DNA of 64,000 nucleotides from Nemopilema nomurai (taxonomy: Eukaryota; Cnidaria; Scyphozoa; Rhizostomeae; Rhizostomatidae): assembly GCA_003864495.1 (NCBI GenBank), contig ML133428.1, positions 2,232,001-2,296,000 of the forward strand, written 5' to 3'. Positions within the stretch are counted from its first letter, which is position 1. Every line of letters starts with the position of its first letter. Positions 1-12,900 of the stretch are shown in pieces. The position numbers and the translations under genes are program-made. The notes beneath the pieces were generated by a model. That model ran no database searches, was not told where the DNA came from, and was given only the letters and a program-made list of their open reading frames with translations.

Positions 1-767
1 ATATTATTTTGATTAACGTTTTAAATAAATATTGGCATATGGTATACTAATGGCCTCAATATCAATCCTTGCACCATTCAATACAAAAGCTGATTACTGA
101 TCATTCCACATAGAATTGTGACAGGAAAAATTCCACTCACTCTTTTTCCAACCAGTTACTGAGATTTTTTCAAAACCCATACCACTTCCCTGTTTAAAAA
201 ATGTGAAAGGAGCATTTTTCGCTATTCAAAATTTACAAATATGTCTTTTACCTGTCATTCTCGATTAACAACTGGCAGAAAATTTCCCATTGATTCTTAA
301 TCTGATTGATCAACCTCTCAAAAAATTATTCTCGCCATTTCTTGGTTGGAAGCTTTTTAAAATGATTTTTAAGATAATGACACTTTTCCTGTACTCATTT
401 TGAATTTGCAAAATCACACATATTTTTTGCGAAACCTTTTGCCATTGAGAATGAGCTAGTTATCTCTAAATGTTCCAAATGTTCTAAAAGTCTAAATGCC
501 AAAAGAGAGCCCTGTATGAAGAGTGAAAGTTTTTCTTAGCTAAAAAGGGAAAAATACTCATTTCAAATTTCCTTACCTGCTCTAATGTCCATTAATTGAC
601 TTTCACATCCTGTGTGAGATTTAAGGATTCGTTTAATGGGCCTTTGTTTATCAACACATATTTATTTGTTTTTGTGTGTCAACAACAAACAGTTTTATAA
701 TTTGTTTTACCCTGGCCATTGTTTTGTCATATATTTTGTATGTCATATCTGTCTCTTTTGTTACAAG
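1..767. other. Unassigned sequence upstream of the first recognised UPF2 exon
   Basis: AT-rich sequence with no supported coding exon, RNA gene or repeat. It is probably UPF2 intron, since exon 1 of the model begins at an acceptor-like site (TTGTTACAAG, ending at 767) and not at an ATG. An open frame runs through 676-767 but lacks an ATG and resembles no UPF2 N-terminus. Confidence 0.5.
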
Positions 768-3700
768 TGAAAGTAACAAGGGAAGTAAGAGTGATGCTCC
801 TGACAAAGATAAAAAATCACCTCCTAAAGAAATGGTAGTAAAGGAAGAGGAAAGCGTAACCGAAGAGGAAAAGGTTCAAAGATTTTGTTTGTTTATTAGT
901 TTATGACAATGATAGCAAAAAGAAAATGCTTTACCTGCTATCTCTTACAGCAAATTACATTATTAATTTCCGATAAGGCTAAGTATTTTAACTATTTTGT
1001 TCTTTCCATACCAACCCTCTTTGATCCAGATTGATGCAGATTCATAAAGAGCTGTGTATGGTTTCTAGCAGAATGCTAATTGTTTAAATACTGCTTGGTA
1101 TTCATGTATCTCCTTTTTACTTGAAGGCTGCTCCACCAACAGAGGAAGGTGCTGATGAAGATAATTCTCCATCTGTCAGTGAGGAGGCTCAGATGCTTCT
1201 GGAGATTGAAAAAGTTAGTAAAAATACTGCTTGAGAAATTTGGATACATTAAATTTTAAAGGACTGAGGATGAATTATATGCATTATATTAAGCATTCTT
1301 AAGATGAGCAAAATACTTATATGTTGACTAACATGAAAGCTTTTAATTGTTCAAGCCTTACTTAAAGTCAAGAAATAAATTCCATGCTCTACATTGCCTA
1401 CTTTGAGCAAAATGCTATCAAGAAATTTCATTATTGGTTTTGTGTGTAAATTTTTGTTTCTCCGTGAAGTGGGATGTTTTTTGCTTGTAAAAAAGCTTCT
1501 AACAGGTAGCAAAGAATCCATAATAGCAACTAATTAACAAGAAAAAAGCAATCAATTTATAACCAATGTGTTTCTTTTCCTTTTTCTAGAGCCAAGCAAC
1601 AGAAGCCCAGGTTGTAGCAAAAGAGAGAATTGAAAGCCGGAAAGCTGTTCGGCAAGAGAATTTGGCTGCTGTTGGTAGGCCTTTTGCTCAGCTTTTAATG
1701 ATCTGCCATTATCTAATTGAATTTAAGAAGAATTACTTTTTATATGTCTTTTAGATACCTGCTATAGAATGGTTTAATACCTGTTTTCTTGTTGAATTTC
1801 TACTTTACTTGCTTGAGTCTGTAGGGACTTGCTCTAGCCCGGGCCACATTTTTGCCATCAGCCCATTCCTTCTTGTATTCAGTATCTCAAAAAATTTTCC
1901 ATATTCCACTAATGACAACTATATGGCGTTAAAATCTTAAAACAGCTACTCATATTGTTAACTTATACTATTTCATTACCAACTAATGCCTCATCCCTCT
2001 CCTAACTCTTTCTAAATGCACATCATTTCAGTATCTAGGCCTTCCAACTATTGCTAGAATTGATAGAATAAGCATGGATAGAATAGCAACAACATAGGTA
2101 TACAAACATTGGTAGATTTAGTTCTGAAATTATGTTGTTCAAGAGAAACCATTATGTCTCTGTCTCACTACACCTTGGCATCATCAAGGAGTCAAAACAC
2201 AAGCTGAAAGACTATATTGTCTACAAATTCTAGTTTACTTCATTCTTGCTTGAATTTTACAAGTTCAAGTTTATTTCACAAACACTTAGATGCTATGCAA
2301 ATAGTCACAAACGTAACTTTAGTATTTAAAAGCATCAAATTTAAGAAAAGAAAATTTCAGATTTTGACAGATTCAACTGACTGATAGAAAAATGCTTTTT
2401 CACAAGCCTGATTTATGAGGCTATTATGCCAAATGTTTTATGTTGTTTTAGGTTTTGTGAACAAACAACAAGGCTACATTTGATTTTCATAGTTGTTATC
2501 AAAAATACTTTGTTATATTGATTGCCTCCATTATTTTCAGATTGGGTTTTAAGTTTAATGTGGCTCTGGATTTTTTAAAAATTTCAGCATTTAATGTTTC
2601 ATGGTCTATGTCTTGTTATGTTATATCATACATCTTTAATGTAAAGTGTTGTATCTTATATGTTACTTTGTATGCAATTTAAAATACAAAAGAGCCCTGA
2701 TGTATCCCATGTTCCTCTAGATCTTCGCCCAGATGAGTTATTCTTCAAGAAACTTGACTCCTCAATGAAGAAGAATACTTCTTTTGTTAAGAAGCTTGTA
2801 AGCAAAATTGCTCTTTTCTTACCTAAGTCTCATGGTTGGCTATGTACTACAAGATTCCAGCAATAGGGTCATTGGCATTTTCACCTTTCCCCCTCTTTTG
2901 TTCATTTTCTTTGAGTATTCACTTCTAAAATATATTGAATATACTTAGTCAACACCAGATTTAAACAAATGCTTTTCTTGCAAATGAAGGATTTGTTATT
3001 GATCGGATTTCACTACCTTGTTGTTTTTCCATTTTTTTAACCGTTTGTTGTTCTTTTAAAGTCCAATGTTCGTATGTCACTTCTTGATATTTAATACCTT
3101 TTTCATAGAAAAATATCACAGAGCAGCAACGTGAATCATTGGAGAATGAATTCAAGGGCCTAAACTTAACAAAATACATCCAAGAAGCGGTATGTTAGTC
3201 AGAGAAAAAAACATGTCAAATAGTTATTTCGTTAACTTTCAGTGACATGGTGGGGATGTAAGGGCCTGAATATACTTGTTTTGAAGTTTAGCTTTTGTTT
3301 GGTAATTTAGTGCATGGTCTATTTTGAAATTTATTCCACCTGTTTACAATTTTGGAGATAGAGCTAATCGAACAATATAGCTAAGATATTGAGACTCAAG
3401 TTAGTCAGCTTGATTAGTTTTTGCTCACACATGTTAGACATTTACACATTTCTGAATTCGACCGATATGACAAGAGTTTTGATAATGTCCGATTTACCAA
3501 TTTATTCAATTTTTTATTAGTCTAGTCTTTAGGTGTTTAGAACTAAGTTGCTGCCCCGAGTTTTACACTTAAATAAAACTGTATTTTCCCCCTGCAAATA
3601 CTCACATTCAAACGCATCCTATTTTGCAGGTAAATTCGATAGTGGATGCTAAAATCAAGGTGAGGCCATATTGTACGATGATAATTTTTACATATATTAT

Positions 3701-6700
3701 TTATTCATTATGCAAATCATTAATAATTGTGGTAAGAAATACCAAAGTAAATGAACAAAAGATACACAATTTCCCGTATCGTGTTTTTTACTACATTTTA
3801 CTGATAGCAAATGTTAATTCTAACACAAGCCTGTGTATTTATTATGCGATTCTTTAGAGTAAGATATTCAAAACAGTTCTCTCCTGTCTTTTGACTCCAT
3901 GTAGACCCTAAACTTCTGAAACTGTCATAGCAGATCTGAAGTCACCATATGGATAATTCAAAATATTGACATTGAGAGGATACTTCAATGTTTAAAACAC
4001 GCGATACATACACGATGCACATCACGATTGCTGTATCTAATTGCCAACTTGATGAGTCTAAGAGAGTTCTTTCGTTCATTAGGTCGCTGATGTTGGATGC
4101 GTTGCTCATCTGTGTAGTCTCTTCCACCAAAGATACAGCGAATTCACACCGCTGTTGAAGCGACTGGTAGAGAGATCCTTTGAAAATATCAACTGCAAAG
4201 ACGATGAAAAGGTTTGTCACTTTCGTTCTATAGAAGTAGCCTTTGATTTGATGAAACAAGGCCCAGAGTTTGAACTTTGACCCCAGAATCGACCTTTTAC
4301 AGCAAAAAGCACTTTTTTAGAAGTTATATTCATTTCCCTTAGGGGAGCTAGTTTAACTACCTTGAATGCTATCTACAGAGGAAGGGAAGGGAAATGGTGG
4401 AGCGTGAATTACAGGCTTGCGAAAAGAAAGGAACAAAGATTTTGGCGTTATATTTTGGAAAATGGCTCTAGTATTCATTTTGCGGAAAATAGTTATTAGT
4501 TGTAGCATTGAGGTAGTGAAGTTTTTTAACGGATTGAATCCCCGGCAATGAAACACATATAGGCAAACTTTGATGAAAAATTTATATTCTTGTGCGTCTG
4601 CAAGTCAAGATTTGACTTGGTGCTAGATGTATTTCAAAATACATGCTTAGCTAACCACAGCTTTTGTATCAGACTCACCATCGTAGCCACGAGGGAAGTA
4701 GTCAAGCAATCGGTTGTTGCTGTCAAATTCTTTCAGTTGAAACCACACAAGCAAATTTGTAGTGGAGTATAGATTGATGTCTAAGCATTTAGCAGCTACT
4801 AATAGTCAGCATTTCCCCATTCGCGCGTTTTTACCATTGTGTCTCTAATCATGAGAACTAATTCTGAATGCATTTTTTCCAACAAAGGTTGCCAATGTTC
4901 CGAAGCTGCGTTCATCGCTTCGTCTGTTGGCTGAACTCATTCTGGATGGTGTCTTCGCAAACATAGGCGAAGGAGTTCAGCTACTGCAAAGCATCTTCGC
5001 AACCATAGTCAATTCTGACAAGGCTAGTATGAAGCAGTGTTTGATACTGGCCTGAATTAGAAACAGTGCAGTAAACAAAGCATGCAAATGGTTATGATAA
5101 TCAAACATAGTTCTGTTTAATGTTTATTAATTTTCTGCTTTTCTACTTCTGCTGCTCTCTACCGGCCTTGCTTATTTCCATACGCCTCCGTTGCGCCAAC
5201 ACAATTTTAAGATATCCAACAGGTAAGAATCCTGTTGCCTATTACAAAAACTTTACAATGAATGTTTTTGCGTATTCTGACTTCCCCTGCAACATTAAAT
5301 ATTGAAACAACTGAAACCTCAAAGGCTTAAACAAATAAATGTATTCGGGTAAATAAGGTCAAATATTTTCAAATACTCAGGTCAAATACTGCTTGAACCC
5401 GTATTCTTTTGGTGGAATTTTCCAACGTGATTATTGGAAGGAATTTTAGTCCCTAAATTGTTTGGTGAGCGCCCTACCTAATATCAATTCAAGCTCGAGG
5501 AGATTGTGACATACTTTTAACGCCTTTGGGACGCTTCGCTAATGCAGTGGTACTATTCCGCTCTTTATCTTCTTACTTGTTGTTGTAGTTGTTGTTTTAT
5601 TTGTTGTTGTTGTTGTTGTTGTTGTAGACTGAGCACGTTTACGCACCGGTTATTCTGACTTTTCTGAGGCACTGCGGTGAAGATGTGCTGGGAGTTTTGC
5701 CGAGGAAGCAAAGGTGATTATATGCGGCTTTTGGGTTATAAATATCCCAATTTATAGACAGTACAGATATATACAGAAAATGCCTTCTTGCTTCCTTGCT
5801 CCATGTGAACGCATGCTGTCAGGGATGAAGCAATGAAGTTTGTGCAAGTAACCAGGTGATTACGTCTTGGTCTGATATGACTAAAATGGATATAACGAAA
5901 AGATTTGCAGGCTCAGTGTATTTTGTTCATTTTATTTTGTTCGAATGCTGTTTGTTGATAACTTGTAAAGTAATAGCTCGCCCTTTTCGCAGGATGTGGA
6001 TAGAGAAATTCGACATTCAGTTTGCTGAATGCGACGTAAGTCTGGTCCATCTTTCTTCCTAATGCTTGAACCGATAAAGAATAGAAAGAAAAATAAAAAC
6101 ATATATAGAAACATATCCCGGATTGATCAATTGAATTGTTGAAAGAATAAATAAAATTCAATTTTTCAAGTTTTTGTTTCTAAACATGTGTGAACCGGCG
6201 GCCTTTCGGTATATAAACAGCGCCAAATGTTGAATCATCGATGAGAAAAAATTTATGGAAAAAAAAGATAAAGAATTCCGTGAGATTACTAAAGAATCAT
6301 CCAATGCATTTCTTTGTGATGATAAAATGTTTTTATCTGACGCTTCATTTTCCTGTGATGATATTGTTCTTCCCGGTCTGTAATTTATTCGTCTCCAAAT
6401 CTTCACTTATTCTTCCCTCATATTTTCTCAACTTGTTTGAAGACCGTCTTCATATCTTTCTCTTACGTCATATACGACAGCAGTTTAAACTTGTCTCATA
6501 GTTATCTCTTCTAAACTTTCTCCAGGCCGAAATTTGCCTGAAACTTGCTTAGGTTACTTTTTTCATATGCTGTCATTTATCATCCTATGCTATCTGTGTC
6601 TATTCTATACAATGTTGTTTATTATCTTAACCAATAAATTGGCTGAAACATTACTGAACCTCTTCTGGTGTTAGAGGAAAGCTCTAGAGATCCAAGTCAT

Positions 6701-9700
6701 AACTACAACGGAGAATAGGAATAGTTGAACAGAGTGGATATGGAATGAATTTGATAATTCCTACTCAGAATAACTTAAAGAAAGAAGAAAACTTTATTTT
6801 TCTATGAGAAGTAGGGCAATCCCCCAAAACTACACTGCAGTAATTTGTGACACTGTAGCAGCATCGTTAACGATTCTCTTCGTTTGATATTGTAGATTAT
6901 TCCTGCAAATAACAAATTGGTATATAAAGACTTGTTCAAAGATTATTACGATTCCATGGCGAAGCATTTGACTAGAGAACACAAGGCTCTGCAGAACAGA
7001 GAACGGCAGAATCGGCAGACTATTGGGGTGAGCAACTGTTTCTTGATCTCCATCTTTGCAGCAGCGATTTTCACAAATGTTGAAAGAGGAAGAAAGCTCT
7101 TTAATTCAAGCCGATACCTTCTCTTGACAGAAATTGAAACTCTTCATTCTTAAGAAACAAATGTACTACAATTTGAAAATCTGTAATGATTTAGCCCCGA
7201 AAGTGATTACCATCGTAAAACGTCACTTTTTTCTCGTTTGTTGATTCACGAGATTCAAAATCGTAAAAGCGGCTCTGGAATTATAACGTTGTGGGAAGAC
7301 CTCAAAATTGTTGTATCTATTGAAAGACTTGTGACCCTTCGATTCTATCTATCTTCTACCCTGATTCTTGATTGTTTTTGAAAATTATGGAAGGTTTTCT
7401 TCAGTAGATCGAATTTCAAAGTGTGTGTGTTTAAAAAATCTGCTTTCTATATTTTATAGCTCAAGGGAGAATTGTCTTCCGACCGAAAAGAAGCGTTTGA
7501 GAAGGCACAAAGTCATACGAGAAATTGCTTGCAAACACCACTTCGCTTGCGGTAATGAATAGCTGTCGTTTTTGTCCCCATGTTTTCTAAAACTCTTTGA
7601 GCTAGGTCATATGTTGAAATCACAAGGAGGATAGATAATATATGTTTAAAGTTTGTTTATTCGAGATAGGTTTTTACAGTTTATACCGTTTTTAGTGTTA
7701 TTATCTCTTGTTGAAGACTGAAGGATTCTACATTTTTGAAGTAGCTATTGTTGCTGTTTTCGCAAATTAGTGTAATTCTTTGTCATAAAGCAAGATGGAG
7801 TATCAACCATACTACCGTAATTTGGTCTTTTTCAAAATAACCAAGCACTTTTCGCCACTATTTGCGCCAGCAGAAGTTTTTGAGGGTTCATTGCTCTTGC
7901 TGGTTGGCTACCGTCAAACAAAAGTGTTTTTAACAGAGTATTCACTCAGTTATCCCACTCCTGTCACCAATCGCTTGAAATTACATATCTGTCATAGCCA
8001 GGTCCGTAGTATTCAAGTGAAAGTGGAGCTTGTTCTCAATATCATGTTAAGTGGCCTAAGTTGCCAAACATCTAATGCCACCTTTAAATTTATATCTTGC
8101 CCTTTGGGTGTCTTTCGATTATGAGAGGTTTTACTCTACTTTCTTTATTGTCTTCCTTTTGCCAGGAGATGCTCGATGCAGAAGTTCCTGATCTTCCTGA
8201 AGATCGTAAGCAATTTATTCACCCTTCCCCTAGAGAAAAAATTCTTATTGGTAGCTTTGTAGTCTTTTTCTGTACTGGACGAGAATCCTTCTTTATTGAA
8301 ATTATTAACATGTTAATAAGTTGGCCGATTTTTAGATATTTTGAGGCGGTAAACAGTTGCATCACCACCACACCAAAGGCTGGTTTTCATTTGTTGTATT
8401 TCGTCGGTGACTATTGCCAGAATGTATCGCAGATGCTTTGCGGAAAATCATGACTATTTTGGGAGTAAGATACAAATATGAAGAAGAAAGATTTTGTGTT
8501 GCAGTGGCACTTACTTGTGATCAATGTAGGGTCGGAATCGTTGTATCAATTTAATATCAAACGTTGAATGCAATGCTAGAACACATTAATAGTTTTAAAT
8601 TGATATGTTATCTTGATGTCACCTTACATCTCTTATGTTTATTGAATCTCATTTTTTAGAAATTGAGGAGAAGGATGACACGGGCACTGTGAATATTTTC
8701 ACCCCGGTTAGGGGAAATGAGGTATGTTTTAACTGCAACACAAGGTATTGTTCGTCTTTCTCTCGCATCTTTTTTAACATAGCTGTTGGTCTGCTATCCA
8801 TACAACTCAGTAATAGTCAACATCTTTCGAACGAAGTTTTTCATCCTTACCTACCAGTAAGATCAACTGGTAATACTCCAGCAAAGGTCTGGAGTAGGCT
8901 TCGGCAAAGGTCATTTGTAAAAGGTGAAGCCAGGTAAAGGCTTACGAAAACCAATTTGTGTTGGTCGTTGAATCAAATCGTATCTCTTTTTTTAGTATGA
9001 CGTTGAAAATGGGCTTTGGGAAGACGAAGACACTCGAACATTCTACGAAAACCTGAAGGACCTGAAGTCGTTTGTTCCACAGGTGTGATGAGTTTAACCT
9101 GAATTAATTTATTATACTCAAAGCCTTATTTTTTTCGATTGAACGTGTGGGCTGCAAATGAAGTTCTCTCCTCTCTACCAAAAGTGAATAAAAGTACGCA
9201 ATGCGTCCCCTAGAGAATATTTCAAGAGATGATTATTTCTATGCGCCTTACCTTGCTTTCGCTTTTCACTGGAGGGTCACCCAGCCTGTTTTGCTACCAA
9301 GAAAAGAGCGTGCTTACAATGGGAAATACATGTTTGCCTGAAGTGATATTGAAGTCAGTATTGAATTTAACTGGAGGCCTTATTCCGAAGCAAAGAATTG
9401 CAGAAGCAGACTGCAAAGCTTTTTACTAGGATCCCTGCTTCATTCAGGGCATTTCTAAGTTTTATAAATGATTAACTTCATACAGCGAAAACTAGTATTT
9501 ATAGCAATAATCGACAGTGTTGCAGCATTTACCTTTAAAGTTCTAAGTACCAGGACAAGCATACCGTCCAGAAACGGGAGACAAATTTGAGACCACGCGA
9601 AATGCGAAAAGCTACATTTCTACAAAGGGTCTAAAGTTATATATAATTTGCAGATATATTGGATATAACAGTTGTACATTTTCTACAATTAGTAATCGAA

Positions 9701-9913
9701 GAAAGCCATTCGCTGTAGCCCATTCAGATCCCAGTGTGCAATTTATGAAGTTTTTGATTGATACAAAATCGCTTAAATGGACATGGTGCATTATTGAAGC
9801 ATGCAATGATTAAATGATTTGTGTTTTGCAGATTCTGTTCAAAGAGAAAGAGACAAAGCCAATCAAGGACAACAGGAAGGACAACAAGAAGAAAAGAAGA
9901 TTAAGAAATGATC
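768..9913 (+). CDS. UPF2: UPF2 exons 1-16: charged N-terminus and MIF4G domain 1
   Basis: Exons by splice sites and frame: 768-873, 1127-1213, 1590-1670, 2693-2797, 3109-3189, 3630-3659 (a 30-nt micro-exon), 4083-4211, 4888-5022, 5628-5713, 5993-6035, 6896-7027, 7460-7551, 8166-8205, 8660-8721, 8996-9082, 9832-9913. The first three encode a Lys/Glu-rich coiled segment. The rest encode MIF4G-1, from KKNTSFVKKL through ERQNRQTIG and LWEDEDTRTFYENL to ILFKEKE. Exon 3 has a stronger GT four bases further on (at 1675), but only GTTGGT at 1671 keeps the frame. Intron 8 appears to use a GC donor (AAG|GCTAGT). Exon 12 changes frame near 7515, described as a separate finding. Individual boundaries were read by eye and could shift by a few bases. 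Confidence 0.88.
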
Positions 9914-12900
9914 GTGAGTCCCCTTCGCTTTTTCCTATCTCTGTCAATTATGTCATCATTGTGTCCGCTAATGCTGCAGTCAGATTACACATGACTAGTG
10001 TAATGGTGTAATAATTTGAAGGAGAATAGTAATCGCACGGGTTCTCGATCAAGCAGAGCTATATACTGACTCCATGGCTTTTAAGCCCAATCTCCACTAG
10101 GCGGAAAATTGTCGCGCCGCAAAAAGTAGGATCTCTTTCTACTTTTCGCTAGTCGGCATTTTCCGCGGCGACAAGACAATTTTCCGCCTAGTGGAGATTG
10201 GGCTTTACGCAGAACTACTGTCATGTGAACTCATGATCTTTACATGATCCATATGTGCCAATGCTCCTACGCAGCATGAGGGACTGCACGCGCTTTGGTT
10301 ATCTGTCCCCTCTCAACGCGTTGGATATCCCTCTTTCGATCGGATCAATTTTGCCTTAGTTCCGTTTCAACGTTTCTACTTCCATGGTGACTTTAAAATT
10401 TCACAATCATATTACACTATCAATCGAGCTGCTTTTAAAACGTTTTGTATTGTTTATCCTTTAATACTATTAGACAGTGGTCTTAACGAGATGATTTTCA
10501 ACGAGATGAAAAAAGGAGCCTTGTTCTTGTAAGTTATTAAAGCTGATATGACAAGAAAGTAAAATAGGGTTTTTCAGCCAAATTTTAAGCGCTGGTTTCA
10601 AACCCTTTTTCTTTCTTTCGACACGATATCCAGTTAATGAAATATTCGGCTTTAAACTCGAGATTTTGTGGTCTGCGATGGGTTCACTAGAACGTGGCCA
10701 GAAACATGTCTGTGACATCAGATATTGAAAAAAGCAAGCGTGCTTTGTTAGGTTTGACTGTCACATACACGTTAAATCATAAGAAAATAATATCTGAATA
10801 TCTGATACCTTCTGGGCAAAATTTGGAATTAAGACCCACATAAAATTACTGATTTTCCTTGTTCTTATTGCAAAATTCAAAGAGATTTTCAGAAATTCGT
10901 GTGAAACGTATGAGATTTATGAGATTTTTAAGGATTTATGATATTTATAGAGATTTGTAGCGGTTTATTGAGACATTTATTCAAAATATTTATAGATATA
11001 TTTAAAGATATTTATTAAAAAAGTGTACGAGTTTTATGGAATGATTTTTCCATCGGTTGGTAAAGATATAACAATGGATGCAATGTAAGAGCCAAAGAGC
11101 CTAAAATTCGGGCAGTTGAAGCTTCTGTTCAGCTTAAAGTTCAGATCCAGTCTGAATTCATATAGATTACAGCATTTTGGCAGACTATAACTGAACTATT
11201 GCACCGAAAGGAAACACTCATTGGCAATAAAAAAGGGTCAGACATTGCATAGCATTTCTCTCGTCTCGCACAATATTTCACAAATGGAAACGACAAAGTT
11301 TTGAATATGTTTTCTTCCTAGCCGGAATTGCAGAAAGACCTTGAAAAATGGCAAATTTCACGATCAGCGTTAACTTTTTGAAGAGGCTGTTTTTCTCCAT
11401 TGCTTTTTAAAGGAGAAGCAAAAGTCAACGTTGCGTTCGATTTGTTCTGTTTTCTACTCAGTTTTCTATTGTCTTTTGCACGCTTTTATTGACTAGTCGC
11501 GCTTTAAACAAATATTCTTATTGGCTGAAGTTATTGTTCATCCTTGTGGGGGATTGACCGAGTAAAATGGTAAAAAGGATTATGATTAGCATGAGAAAAG
11601 ATTTTATCAAACTGCCAAATTTGTTTTTATCTGTTTCGTGAATATCGAAAAGACTTGTGGGCAAGCGCATGTGTTTTGTAAAAGCGTTTTAACTGTTTTT
11701 GCACACAGAACTGCATAGCTAGAATCTATGGTCTTAAGGCTGGACTCTTTCACAGATTGCCTTCTCCTATTGCGGCCTCGCTATACTTTAGCGAGCCACA
11801 AACCGCGACTCTTTTATCTTCTAAGCAATCAATAAATGCTTCCAGCGCGTTTGCATAGTTTGGTATTTGGTTTGCGTTTTTTTAATTCTCCAAGGGGAAC
11901 TTATTTTCTATCGCCCCATTCATTTCAATTGGCGCAGAACCCACAAAAGATAATTTGAATGAAGGGAGAACAATAGTCGACCACTTACACCTGCTACTCA
12001 ATTGCGAGGTTTTCGTGAACGGGAGGTTTTCGTGAATGTGAGGTTTTATTATGAGACGGGATCGACTTCGGAGCTCTATCAAGCGGTAGGTATGCAGATA
12101 TTGATATGAAAACGATTGCTAAGTGTCTGCTGAAAGGATGGCGAGTATGGTCTTCCATTTCAAAATAAAACGGCTCATAGTCATACTTGGACTGTTCGTC
12201 TGCCTGTTACTGATTCTTCATGGGAAGACAACGTATGAAAGAAATGCAGCCCTTCGGGAAGTAAATGAGAAACAGGCCAACCTTCAAATAAGACGACTGG
12301 CCAACAATGACACTTGGAATGACTATCTCGACAAGGATACCAAAGTTATCTACCTGTATTCAACGTTTTTCTTTCAAAGACCGTGGTCATGGATGGTTGG
12401 TAAACAAACATTCGAGCACTTTTCTTCGTGCGAAGTGTACAAGAATTGTCTAGTGACATACGATAAAAGCTGGTCGACAAAAGCCGACGGAGTTCTTTTC
12501 CACGGCCGCGATGTTGAGGCAGATTATCCCAAACAATACAGCCCTAAACAGTTGAAAGAAGCACGGAAGCAGATTGCAAACAAACAGCAAAAATGGATCT
12601 GGCTTAGCCACGAGAACCCGCTAAAAACATACCCCTACAAGAATTATAGTGGCATTTTTAACTGGCTTGCAACGTTTGATAGGAACTCCAACATTTTCAT
12701 CCCGTATTCAAGATATGTCGAAGTTAAGAGCCAATTTAAAGTTACACGAAATTATGCGAGAGAAAAGACTGGTCTGGTTGCTTGGGCAGTAAGTAATTGT
12801 GGATTGTTGCGCGAAAAGTATGCCCTAGAACTGCAGAAGTATTTGAGTTGACTGTGTATGGCCGATGCCGGAAACATTTCAAAAGTCAAAGAAACTGTGC

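Noticed and set aside
676..767. Hydrophobic N-terminus leading into UPF2 exon 1
   Set aside because: The frame opens at GTG, not ATG, and a membrane segment is foreign to UPF2. It is more likely intron before an acceptor at 767.
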